64,000 nucleotides of DNA, from NCBI GenBank assembly GCA_905116865.2, contig CAJHNH020002034.1:286001-350000 (forward strand), written 5' to 3'. Every line of letters begins with the position of its first letter. Position 1 is the stretch's first letter. Shown in pieces: positions 1 through 10,234 of this stretch. Made by a program: the position numbers and the translations under genes. This stretch comes from Candidula unifasciata (taxonomy: Eukaryota; Mollusca; Gastropoda; Stylommatophora; Geomitridae). The notes below the pieces were generated by a model. It had not been told where the DNA came from. It ran no database searches and saw nothing but the letters and a program-made list of their open reading frames with translations.

Positions 1-1067
1 TGAGGACAGACAGCTCTCTCAAGATGAGGACAGTTGATGTACACTTTCTCGAGACATAGTACAGACAGCTGCTGTACTGTAACAAGGAGACATCATTATT
101 TGTTAGGAGGTAGGATATTTTGCAAAGCTAATATGTACAGGAATCAACCAGTTTTGGCAACCTTGATATTCCCTTTTCTAGAACTTTCATTTGTTATAAA
201 GTAGATATATTTTGCAAATGAATAATCTATAAATTCTAAATTATGTCACTGTTGACATGCCCTATCAAAGTGAACACAGTTGTACTGGTTTTCTAGAAGT
301 CTCAATGAGGTCAGCTGTCAATTAAATTACTTTATTTAGGTGCAGAATAAGATGATGAAATCTGATGCAATCAAGATGTAATTAGAAAATCCCACGTGAG
401 AAGATGCATAGCAAACAAGTTGAGCATACAAGAATATTCTAGAAGCAGTCAAAGTGAGAAGAAAACAAATGGATCCATAGTTAACAGAGACACATTAGTA
501 TCGAAAGCACTAGAAGCCAGGTGGCAGTTACAGAAACTAGAACTAGTTTACAAAGTAGAGATGAAAAACACAAAGCGACCTCAAGAGTATGTAACCATAG
601 AGCAAACACAGCACCATTCAGAATATCATTGATGTTATTTGTGACATTGTTAAAGTATCACAATAAAGACGGTATAGAAAAGAAGAGTTGTTTCCAGACA
701 TTTTATTTTCAAGCATCAGAGACGTGAGAAGCATGCAGCAAGCAAGACATCATCATCATCACCACTATCGACATGACCATCTTTCTCCTCAACTATATTC
801 TTCAATCGACTCCTCCTGTAGCAAAACTGAAGATGAACCTGGGTGTGACATCGACGTACACAAAGAACAGAGCTGTGCTACAGTACAATCTCTCAAGACA
901 TAGGACAGACAATAAATGTACACACTCTTTCAAGACATAGGACAGACAGCTGATGTACACTTTCTCAAGACAGGACAGACAGTAGATGTACACACTCTCT
1001 GAAGACATAGGACAGACAGTTGATGTACACTCTCTCAAGACATAGGACAGTTGATGTACACTCTCTC
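1..1067. repeat. Tandem segmental duplication, copy 1
   Basis: This block recurs at 3248-4314 with a constant offset of 3247 bases. By eye I see only about four substitutions over some 900 bases and no length change, so the duplication is recent or an assembly artefact. It contains the end of a minisatellite (1-70), about 770 bases of non-repetitive sequence (roughly 118-887), then the start of the next array. A 78-codon frame at 396-632 is duplicated with it; it has no recognisable domain and I do not call it a gene. The block lies in the intron or downstream region left of tetraspanin exon 3. Confidence 0.93.
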
Positions 1068-3330
1068 GAAATGAGAACAGACAGCTAATGTACACTCTCT
1101 CAAGATGAGAACAGACAGCTAATGTACACTCTCTCAAGATAAGAACAGACAGCTGATGTACACTCTCTCAAGATGAGAACAGACAGCTGATGTAAACTCT
1201 CTCAAGATGAAGACAGACAGCTGATGTAAACTCTCTCAAGATGAGAACAGACAGCTGATGTACACTCTCTCAAAATGAGAGCAGACAGCTGATGTACACT
1301 CTCTCAAGATCGGAACAGACAGCTAATGTAAACTCTCTCAAGATATATAACAGACAGCTGATGTACACTCTCTCAAGATGAAGACAGACAGCTGATATAC
1401 ACTCTCTCAAGATGAGGACAGACAGCTGATGTACACTCTCTCAAGATATAGGACAGACAGCTGATGTACACTCTCTCAAGATATAGAACAGACAGCTGAT
1501 GTACACTCTCTCCAGATGAGAACAGACAGCTAATGTACACTATCTCAAGATGAAGACAGACAGCTGATGTACACTCTCTCAAGGTGAGAACAGACAGCTG
1601 ATGTAAACTCTCTCAAGATGAGAACAGACAGCTAATGTACACTCTCTCAAGATGAAGACAGACAGCTGATGTAAACTCTCTCAAGGTGAGAACAGACAGC
1701 TGATGTAAACTCTCTCAAGATGAAGACAGACAGCTGATGTACACTCTCTCAAGATGAGAACAGACAGCTGATGTAAACTCTCTCAAGGTGAGAACAGACA
1801 GCTGATGTAAACTCAAGATATATAACAGACAGCTGATTTACACTCTCTCAAGGTGAGAACAGACAGCTGATGTAAACTCTCTCAAGATATATAACAGACA
1901 GCTGATGTACACTCTCTCAAGATATAGGACAGACAGCTGATGTACACTCTTTCAAGATATAGGACAGACAGCTGATGTACACTCTCTCAAGATATAGGAC
2001 AGACAGCTGATGTACACTCTCTCAAGATATAGGACAGACAGCTGATGTACACTTTCTCCAGATGAGGACAGACAGCTGATGTACACTCTCTCAAGATATA
2101 GAACAGACTGCTGATGTACACTCTCTCAAGATATAGGACAGACAATTGATGTACACTCTCTCAAGATATAGGACAGACAGCTGATGTACACTCTCTCAAG
2201 ATGAGGACAGACAGCTGATGTACACTCTCTCAAGATATAGGACAGACAGCTGATGTACACTCTCTCAAGATAAGGACAGACAGCTGATGTACACTCTCTC
2301 AGGATGAGGACAGACAGCTCTCTCAAGATGAGGACAGTTGATGTACACTTTCTCGAGACATAGTACAGACAGCTGATGTACACTCTCTCAAGATATAGGA
2401 CAGACAGCTGATGTACACTTTCTCAAGATATAGAACAGACAGCTGATGTACACTCTCTCAAGATATAGGACAGACAGCTGATGTACACTCTCTCAAGATA
2501 TAGAACAGACAGCTGATGTACACTCTCTCAAGATATAGGACAGACAGCTGATGTACACTTTCTCCAGATGAGGACAGACAGCTGATGTACACTCTCTCAA
2601 GATATAGAACAGACAGCTGATGTACACTCTCTCAAGATATAGGACAGACAGTTGATGTACACTCTCTCAAGATATAGGACAGACAGCTGATGTACACTCT
2701 CTCAAGATGAGGACAGACAGCTAATGTACACTCTCTCAAGATATAGGACAGACAGCTGATGTACACTCTCTCAAGATAAGGACAGACAGCTGATGTACAC
2801 TCTCTCAGGATGAGGACAGAAAGCTCTCTCAAGATGAGGACAGTTGATGTACACTTTCTCGAGACATAGTACAGACAGCTGATGTACACTCTCTCAAGAT
2901 ATAGAACAGACAGCTGATGTACACTCTCTCAAGATATAGGACAGACAGATGATGTACACTCTCTCAAGATATAGAACAGACAGCTGATGAACACTCTCTC
3001 AAGATATAGGACAGACAGCTGATGTACACTCTCTCAAGATATAGGACAGACAGCTGATGTACACTCTCTCAAGATATAGAACAGACAGCTGATGTACACT
3101 CTCTCAAGATATAGGACAGACAGCTGATGTACACTCTCTCAGGATGAGGACAGACAGCTGATGTACACTCTCTCAAGATATAGGACAGACAGCTGATGTA
3201 CACTCTCTCAAGATAAGGACAGACAGCTGATGTACACTCTCTCAGGATGAGGACAGACAGCTCTCTCAAGATGAGGACAGTTGATGTACACTTTCTCGAG
3301 ACATAGTACAGACAGCTGCTGTACTGTAAC
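888..3330. repeat. 34-35-bp minisatellite, about 70 units
   Basis: The unit is about 34-35 bases, with core ACAGACAGCTGATGTACACT followed by CTCTCAAGATATAG or CTCTCAAGATGAG. It is well homogenised at 1900-3300 and more diverged at 900-1100. Minus-strand reading frames through it translate as CTSAVCP/ERVYISCL repeats and are array artefacts. It belongs to the 3247-bp duplication unit. Confidence 0.95.
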
Positions 3331-4314
3331 AAGGAGACATCATTATTTGTTAGGAGGTAGGATATTTTGCAAAGCTAATATGTACAGGAATCAACCAGTT
3401 TTGGCAACCTTGATATTCCCTTTTCTAGAACTTTCATTTGTTATAAAGTAGATATATTTTGCAAATGAATAATCTATAAATTCTAAATTATGTCACTGTT
3501 GACATGCCCTATCAAAGTGAACACAGTTGTACTGGTTTTCTAGAAGTCTCAATGAGGTCAGCTGTCAATTAAATTACTTTATTTAGGTGCAGAATAAGAT
3601 GATGAAATCTGATGCAATCAAGATGTAATTAGAAAATCCCACGTGAGAAGATGCATAGCAAACAAGTTGAGCATACAAGAATATTCTAGAAGCAGTCAAA
3701 GTGAGAAGAAAACAAATGGATCCATAGTTAACAGAGACACATTAGTATCGAAAGCACTAGAAGCCAGGTGGCAGTTACAGAAACTAGAACTAGTTTACAA
3801 AGTAGAGATGAAAAACACAAAGCGACCTCAAGAGTATGTAACCATAGAGCAAACACAGCACCATTTAGAATATCATTGATGTAATTTGTGACATTGTTAA
3901 AGTATCACAATAAAGACGGTATAGAAAAGAAGAGTTGTTTCCAGACATTTAATTTTCAAGCATCAGAGACGTGAGAAGCATGCAGCAAGCAAGACATCAT
4001 CATCATCACCACTATCGACATGACCATCTTTCTCCTCAACTATATTCTTCAATCGACTCCTCCTGTAGCAAAACTGAAGATGAACCTGGGTGTGATATCG
4101 ACGTACACAAAGAACAGAGCTGTGCTACAGTACAATCTCTCAAGACATAGGACAGACAATAAATGTACACACTCTTTCAAGACATAGGACAGACAGCTGA
4201 TGTACACTTTCTCAAGACAGGACAGACAGTAGATGTACACACTCTCTCAAGACATAGGACAGACAGTTGATGTACACTCTCTCAAGACATAGGACAGTTG
4301 ATGTACACTCTCTC
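3248..4314. repeat. Tandem segmental duplication, copy 2
   Basis: Second copy of 1-1067. The non-array part (3365-4134) again holds a 78-codon frame (3643-3879) without a known domain. Sequence similarity ends near 4314 where the array units differ from copy 1. Confidence 0.93.
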
Positions 4315-4545
4315 AAGACATAGGACAGAAAGCTGATGTACACTCTCTCAAGACAGGACAGACAGTAGATGTACACACTCCCTTAAGACACAAGACAAAC
4401 AGTTAAAGTAAACTCTCTCAAGACATGGGACAGACAGCTGATGTACACTCTCTCAAGACATAGGACAGTACATGTACTCTCTCTCAAGACAAAGGACAGA
4501 CAGCTGATGTACATTTCTCAAGACACAGGAGAGACAGTTGACATA
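4128..4545. repeat. Degenerate minisatellite next to tetraspanin exon 3
   Basis: Diverged units of the same 34-35-bp family (ACTCTCTCAAGACATAGGACAGACAGCTGATGTAC type) continue to within about 25 bases of the tetraspanin exon 3 donor. This array therefore lies in the following tetraspanin intron. Confidence 0.85.
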
Positions 4546-4567
4546 AAAAAAAGGAACAAGAACTGAC

Positions 4568-4756
4568 TGTTTCCTGGATGTTGTCAATGAATCCCTGGGT
4601 GTCTGGATCATCCCGATACTTGTGGATGGCATCCTTAAAGGCATCTTCTGGGTATAGGCCAATGTTAGCAAAAGCCCCATCCACAAAGTAAAATACAAAA
4701 ACAAAGATGACTACTATAACCTCCAGGATGAGGAAGATGCTGAGTAGAAGGTGATA
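4568..4756 (-). CDS. Tetraspanin exon 3 (TM3 and start of large extracellular loop)
   Basis: This 63-codon exon (189 bases, phase 0 at both ends) has an AG acceptor at 4757-4758 behind a pyrimidine tract (TTTCTTTCACAG) and a GTCAGT donor at 4567-4562. It encodes a hydrophobic helix (YHLLLSIFLILEVIVV onwards) that fits transmembrane segment 3. After it comes the start of the large extracellular loop with KYRDDPDTQGFIDNIQ, the motif seen before the CCG motif in the C8 tetraspanin group (TSPAN5/14/15/17/33). It joins in frame to exon 2 at 9668. The CCG-containing exon and TM4 are not in the window, so they must lie beyond position 1. Assignment to the C8/TSPAN33-like group is inferred from the RDD motif. 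Confidence 0.9.
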
Positions 4757-5044
4757 CTGTGAAAGAAAAAACAAACATGGATGTGACCATACATCACCTG
4801 TCTGTGAATACACAAATTTACATGTGCACCTATGCATGAATATTTTATGTGGTTTCTCCATTTAAAAAAAAAACATTTACACTATTAAATAACGCCCGAC
4901 TATGCATGTTTATTTCAACAACTCTGTACTGCTTCGGCCATGCAGGAGAAAATGTACCACTCACAAGAGCACACACATAAAAACTAACCTGGCTAATAAT
5001 GCAGCATACTGTTAGAGAAGTCTCGCGCTTAGATAGTACATTAT

Positions 5045-5860
5045 AACACATAATTACTGAAAATACAAATAATCAAATCAATGATATTATAACAAAATCA
5101 CTGACATCACACACAATCACTGACATTATCACACACACAATCACAGACATTATCACATAATCACTGGCATTTTAACACACATATTGGCTATCCTCCGAAT
5201 AAGAGTCCCAAATTATCGAGGCCGAAAATATGCCCTAACAGGGCCTCAGTTTAGGGCTAAACTAGATGGTTGGGACTCACGAGCAAGGAAGCCGCAGGAG
5301 ATGCGGTAGCTGTTGCTCGTGAGTCTCAGCCATCTAGTTTAGCCCAATCCACGCCGCATTTGGAGGATAGCCCACATATTTACTGACAATATAACACACA
5401 CAATCAATGATATTGTAACCTACAAAAAGAATCACTGACATTACAACACACATACAATCATTGACATTATTAACACACAATCATTACCATTATAACACAC
5501 ATATTCATTGAAATTATACCATGTGATCATACACACACAGTTGTCACTCATAATCACTGACATTTTCACATAAAATCACTCACAATCACTGATATTATCA
5601 CACACACAAACACACACAGTCACTGACTATCACATACACAATCACTGAAATTATCATATACATATAATCACTGACATGATCAGAAACAAACATAAAATCA
5701 CTGACATTATTATACACACATAATCATCGACTTTATCACACACAATCACTGATATCATTGACAGTATAACATGCAATCACTGACATCATACAAATCACTG
5801 AAATTATCACCTACAATCACTGACATTATAACACAATCATCGACATTATTAACACACATA
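5045..5860. repeat. Old degenerate minisatellite in tetraspanin intron 2
   Basis: Loose repeats of the type AATCACTGACATTATAACACAC, about 20-30 bases, fill this stretch. The same array resumes at 8416 after the inserted elements, so one ancestral array once spanned both. Several units carry CACATATTTAC, the site used by three separate insertions. Confidence 0.8.
5178..5380. mobile_element. hAT-type MITE, 187 bp, with 8-bp target-site duplication
   Basis: Element 5186-5372 has perfect 11-bp terminal inverted repeats (GGCTATCCTCC / GGAGGATAGCC) flanked by the 8-bp direct repeat CACATATT at 5178-5185 and 5373-5380. Inside, 5251-5283 and 5313-5346 form a second, longer inverted repeat (GGCTAAACTAGATGG ... 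CCATCTAGTTTAGCC, then CTCACGAGCAA/TTGCTCGTGAG), so the whole element can fold into a long hairpin. It has no coding capacity. An 8-bp duplication fits the hAT superfamily. Confidence 0.9.
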
Positions 5861-7359
5861 TACTGTTCAAAAAAAGAAACGGATGGCGCGTTTTTATTAG
5901 TTTGTAACTAAAATATCGTTCTCAGGTATTTGAAATGCAGACTCAAATGTTGTTTACCCTGTCCAGTGAACATGTGAGCGTAAATTGCGTGGAATTTTGT
6001 AATCGTTACAATGCAGTGGTCAATTGTGTTTAAGACCATATTTGTGAGCATAGCTTACGATGCGTGCATGAGAAAGCAACGCAATTTGCTGTGAACACTA
6101 TTCATTGCCTACACAATTTAAACCATATAAAAGGATAATGCTACATCAAAACGATCACTTCATTTTCAAGCAGTCATGAATGGCGCCTCTATCGATAAAT
6201 TGAAGGAATATTGCTATTTGCCGATTGCAGGCAGAGCAAAGTCAAAGTCAATTTGCCAGGCATCTAAACGTGCATCAGAGTACCATCAGTCGACTTTAAC
6301 ACCGGTTCCAAGCCACTGGTTTAGTTGAAGACGGACATTCCATTGGACGACCCAGAGTGACAACAGCAGCGGAGAATCGCTTTAATGGGCTACGTAAGCT
6401 TAGAGACAGGTTTACAACAGCCCCTTAAATGCACAGGCATTGCCTCCAGGACGTCATGTGTCTGATCAAACTGTTTAGAACAGACTGCATGATGTTGGAC
6501 TTTAGGCTCAACGAACACACCGAGGACCTGTTCTTACGCATCACCACTGCCAAAATCGACTTCTTTGGGTCAACCAAAATCGTCCCTGGGCAAGTGACAA
6601 TCAGTGGAGATGTTATTTTTGTTGCAGCGTCATGATAGACGGCGTAGGTTCTATCGTAGACGAAATGAAGGTTTAGCCCAAAACTGTGTTGATGAAGCTC
6701 TGCTGCACGGTGGTGGGGGTGTAATGGTATGGGGAATGATCTGTTACAACGGAAAAAGTCAATTGGTGCACATTGAAGGAAGCTTGATTGCACAACAATA
6801 CGTCCATTAAATTCTTCGAACACATGTCCTTCCATTTTGGGATGCCAACAGATATCCTTTTCAGCAGGACAATGACAGTACCCATCTGCACAGCTGACCA
6901 CGCAATTCCTGACTGCCAATAACATTGAAACCCTTCCCTGGCCATCCCTATCTGCAGACATGAGTCCGATTGTGCACCTGTGGGATGAGCTGTAAAGACG
7001 TGTTTGTCATCGAAACGTTGCTCCAGCCAATGGTTGTGATCTGTTCCAGACACTCCAAGAAGAGTGGGCAGCATTCCCACAGGCCCACACCAGACATCTG
7101 ATCGCATCCATGCCCAGGAGATGCCAGTCACTGATCCACGCAACAGGAGGCCACACACCAAGCTAACAGGAAAGGCCTACGCTTAAAAACTATTGTGACC
7201 CAGATTCCAAAAATAGTGTCAATTGGTTGGTGGAACCCTAAGGTATTTTGTGTGAAATTTGAGTAATTTCACTTACTGCATAACAAAGATGCAGAATGTC
7301 AAAATTGTGAGTATGTTTGTTCCTTACAGTAACTATGCGTTTCTTTTTTTTTAACAGTA
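5861..7359 (+). mobile_element. Tc1/mariner transposon relic
   Basis: The ends are inverted repeats (TACTGTTCAAAAAAAGAAAC and its complement at about 7338-7359) flanked by TA at 5859-5860 and 7360-7361. The length is 1499 bases. If the element is removed with one TA, the empty site reads ACACATATTTAC, exactly the array consensus; this is why I prefer these boundaries over ones starting two bases inwards. Confidence 0.92.
6176..7166 (+). pseudogene. Tc1-type DDE transposase, broken
   Basis: The frame opens at an ATG near 6176 but is broken by several frameshifts and stops. Recognisable pieces in order are: a helix-turn-helix region (CRQ-like, about 6220-6420); the second catalytic segment GGGGVMVWGMICYNGKSQLV (about 6708-6767); a degraded QDNDSTHLH, corresponding to the usual QDNAxxH around the second aspartate (about 6868); and the C-terminal MSPIVHLWDEL with a stop where a lysine is expected (about 6960-6995), ending at TAA 7164-7166. 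The pieces need at least two frame changes, so this is a dead DD34E-type transposase. Confidence 0.9.
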
Positions 7360-8423
7360 TATTTACTAGGGCTGTACTAAATATTCGCTTCGTATTCGCT
7401 TTGGGGCCAAATAGTGGACCTAATAACTATTCGGTATTCAGCCGAATACTTGCGGTAGGGCCGAATACGAATAGTGGTTACCTGACACCCGTTTCTGCAT
7501 TCACTGCGATAGTTGCTGTTGTCTAAGTCACTTTCATGCATTAACTAAGCTGTCAGTGCCAATTTACAAGTTTAGTTACTTGTTATAAAACTAAGAATAC
7601 TTTAATTCCTAGGTATTAGTTACCACTGACTGACCGAAGAATGCAAAACATGAAATGTTTTTAAATGTTTACTATTCTGTACTACATTTTGTGAAGTAAA
7701 CTTTCAGCGTACATTTGACGTTATGAATGTTTTTTTTTAGATCTATTTTATACACTAAACACTATTTGACAGTGGAAGAATGGGCCTCAGTTTGACAAGT
7801 TGGAAGACAGAAGTAATGGTGGTATCAAAGAAAAGAACTATTCCTAAATGTGTAATAAAAGTCAATGCTGTTATTTTGGGACAAGTACAGAAATTTAAGT
7901 ATCTGGGCATACTGATAACATCAGATGGAAGATGCATTACTGAAATAAGAAACAAAATAGGACAGGCAAAAACTGCATTTTATAAAATGAAGAACATCTT
8001 ATGCAATATATCTTTGTCATTGACAGTTAGAAAAAGAATTCTTGCTTGCTACATGAATCCAGTTTTAACACGGCTGTGAGTCCTAGATAATCAATAGGCA
8101 GGCCAAACAATTTCTTGAGGCCTCAGAGGTGTGGTTTTACAGAAGAATGCTTAGAATACCTTGGACAGCCAAAAAAAAGCAACCAGAGGTTTTGAAAGAG
8201 GCAGGAGCCCAAATACAACTAATCACAGACATCATGTTATGAGAAGAGGGAAAATGGAACATGTGGTGACCACTGGAAAGATATGTGGAAGGAGGGATAG
8301 GGAAGGAAAATAAAAGAAGATGATTGACAGTCTTGTTGCATGGCATGGAGGCTTGTCAACACACAAACTGATACATGCTGGAGGAGATCGCAGATTGTGG
8401 CGAGGCACAGCCCTAATATTTAC
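7359..8423. mobile_element. hAT-ended chimeric element carrying a LINE tail
   Basis: The left end TAGGGCTGT (7367) and right end ACAGCCCTA (8415) are inverted repeats. They are flanked by the same 8-bp word ATATTTAC (7359-7366 and 8416-8423), as expected for hAT. The left part contains CGTATTCG/CGAATAC-rich sequence (7380-7475) of the kind common near hAT ends. The right two thirds (about 7775-8405) are the 3' end of a non-LTR retrotransposon. Either a LINE inserted near the right end of a hAT element or the hAT termini captured it. No hAT transposase is present. Confidence 0.7.
7775..8408 (+). pseudogene. Non-LTR retrotransposon RT C-terminus, 5'-truncated (family 1, copy 1)
   Basis: An open stretch (7780-8079) encodes the post-catalytic part of a LINE reverse transcriptase: VQKFKYLGILITSDGR, then GQAKTAFYKMKNILC and VRKRILACYM. 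The remainder (to 8408) is frameshifted but keeps the typical tail (MRRGKMEHVVTTGKICG, DSLVAWHGGLSTH, GDRRLWR). The same family recurs at 13640-14290 and 56425-56890. It is 5'-truncated and dead. Confidence 0.85.
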
Positions 8424-8710
8424 TGATATTATAACACATAAACAATCATTAAATTTATAACACACAATTGCTGACACTATAAAACACACACACACACCAC
8501 AATCACTGATATTATAACACACAATCACTGACCTCATGACAGCCAATCATTGACATTATAACATACATTAATTGAGACTATAACACACAATCCCTAATCA
8601 CAAAAAATTATAACATTTACATATTCACTGTCATTATAACATACATTACAACATATAATCACTGATACTATAACACATAATCATTGACATTATAATACAT
8701 AATCTCCCCA
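8416..8710. repeat. Continuation of the intron 2 minisatellite
   Basis: AATCACTGATATTATAACACAC-type units resume immediately after the hAT-type target duplication, matching 5045-5860. Confidence 0.8.
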
Positions 8711-8904
8711 ATAGCACAAATTTTTAAAGAAAAGCAGCTCACCAAAAAACATTTACAATTATTGACAGGCTTAACGAGACATTTTCTAACATACACACAA
8801 TGGAAAATGTATAGGGCACGTATTAATTCACACATAAAATGGTGTAGCACATTAAAACACAGAAAATAATACAGCATATTATAAATAGAAAGACCTGGTT
8901 CAGT

Positions 8905-9662
8905 TTTGTAGGACTAATGATGCAACACATTAAAAATCATGCAATTGTAGAGATAATGATGCAACACATTACAAAACACCCAATCACAGAGATAATGACG
9001 CAACACATTACAAAACACTCAATCACAGAGATAATAATGCAACACATTACAAAACACTCAATCACAGAGATAATGATGCAACACATTACAAAACATGCAA
9101 TCACAGAGATAATGATGCATTACATTACAAAACACACAATCACAGAGATAATGATGCAACACATTACAAAACACACAATCACAGAGATAATGTTGTAACA
9201 TATAACAAAATATACACATACACTTATAATGATGCAGCATATTACAAAACACACACAATCACATAGTTAATGATGTAACATATCATAGAACATACACAAT
9301 CACACAGATAATGATGTAACATATTACAGAACATACACAATCACACAGATAATGATGTAACATATTACAGAACATACACAATTACACAGATAATGATGTA
9401 ACACATTTCAAAACACACACAATCACACAGATGATGTAACATATTTCAAAACACATACAATTACACAAATAATGATGTAACATATTGCAGAACACACACA
9501 ATCACACAGATAGTGATGTAACATATTATAAAACACACATGATCACACAGATAGTGATGTAACATATTATAAAACACACATGATCACGCAGATAGTGATG
9601 TAACATATTATAAAACACACATGATCACACAGATAATGATGTAACATTTCACAAAACACATG
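8905..9662. repeat. 39-41-bp minisatellite
   Basis: At 8917-9200 the unit is 39 bases (ATAATGATGCAACACATTAC plus AAAACACTCAATCACAGAG). Because 39 is a multiple of three, an open frame of 13-residue repeats (MMQHITKHSITEI) appears; it is not a gene. From 9200 the units are about 41 bases (GATAATGATGTAACATATTA ...). The array runs up to the donor side of tetraspanin exon 2. Confidence 0.93.
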
Positions 9663-9667
9663 CTCAC

Positions 9668-9856
9668 AATCTTCAGGAACAGTGTTGACTCTCGCAATGC
9701 CCCTACACAGCCAAAGAAAGCAATGACCAAAATGATAAATCCAGCTAGGCATAAATCACAGCCTGGATCAAAGACAAAATCAATGAAGCTGGTCACTGCC
9801 TTATTCTTCTGTGACAAGATGTAAATGCCTGTTGCTGCAAATGCTATTCCGATGAG
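9668..9856 (-). CDS. Tetraspanin exon 2 (TM1 end, small loop, TM2)
   Basis: This 63-codon exon (189 bases, phase 0/0) has acceptor TTCAAACAG before 9856 and donor GTGAGC at 9667-9662. It encodes the rest of TM1 (LIGIAFAATGIYIL), a short loop with two cysteines (PGCDLC), and TM2 with the family motif FFGCVGALREST before FLKI. GCVGALRE is the TM2/inner-loop signature of C8-group tetraspanins. It splices to exon 1 (NFLFE/LIGIAF) and to exon 3 (LKI/YHLLL), restoring uninterrupted helices. Tetraspanins are four-helix membrane scaffolds; the C8 group is known to bind and traffic the protease ADAM10. Confidence 0.93.
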
Positions 9857-10234
9857 CTGTTTGAATAAATGGTCAACACAATTAACATATATATATGTTT
9901 GGGTTATATCAACCAACCAAAGACTTTTTCAATTTGCCAAAGCAGTCACAGATAACTGCTTTCAACCCCCCACCCCCTTCCCCCACACACACAAGAATTT
10001 ATTGGTCATGAACCTGTATCTGCCCTAGTAAAACAGTAAGTGATTTTGAGTGTAACTGATTTTGTACTTCAGTTGAAAGGATTCACGTATTTGCTTCCTT
10101 TAATTAATGCACCTGACAAGACACAGTGAATTATATCCACAATAAACTGTTGCCAGTCTCTACTTTGTTTTCCTTCAAATTTTATAAGTGTTATATCAAC
10201 CAAGACTACCAGTCTCTCACGAATGTTCTGATTA
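9857..10234. other. Tetraspanin intron 1, unassigned sequence
   Basis: Apart from a short TATATA run near 9890 and a pyrimidine-rich stretch at 9965-9995, I see no repeat, element or coding signal. Confidence 0.5.

Noticed and set aside
396..632. 78-codon frame, duplicated at 3643-3879
   Set aside because: No domain, no supporting splice context, and the duplicate differs only as the whole block differs; nothing shows coding selection.
4845..5051. Possible extra tetraspanin exon
   Set aside because: Exons 2 and 3 join directly in phase 0 with correct helix continuity, and this frame has no tetraspanin motif.
6425..7161. Minus-strand frames of 162 and 178 codons
   Set aside because: Antisense shadows of the Tc1 transposase relic, whose plus-strand motifs are recognisable.
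8917..9198. 93-codon frame of ITKHSITEIMMQH repeats
   Set aside because: 39-bp minisatellite artefact inside a tetraspanin intron.
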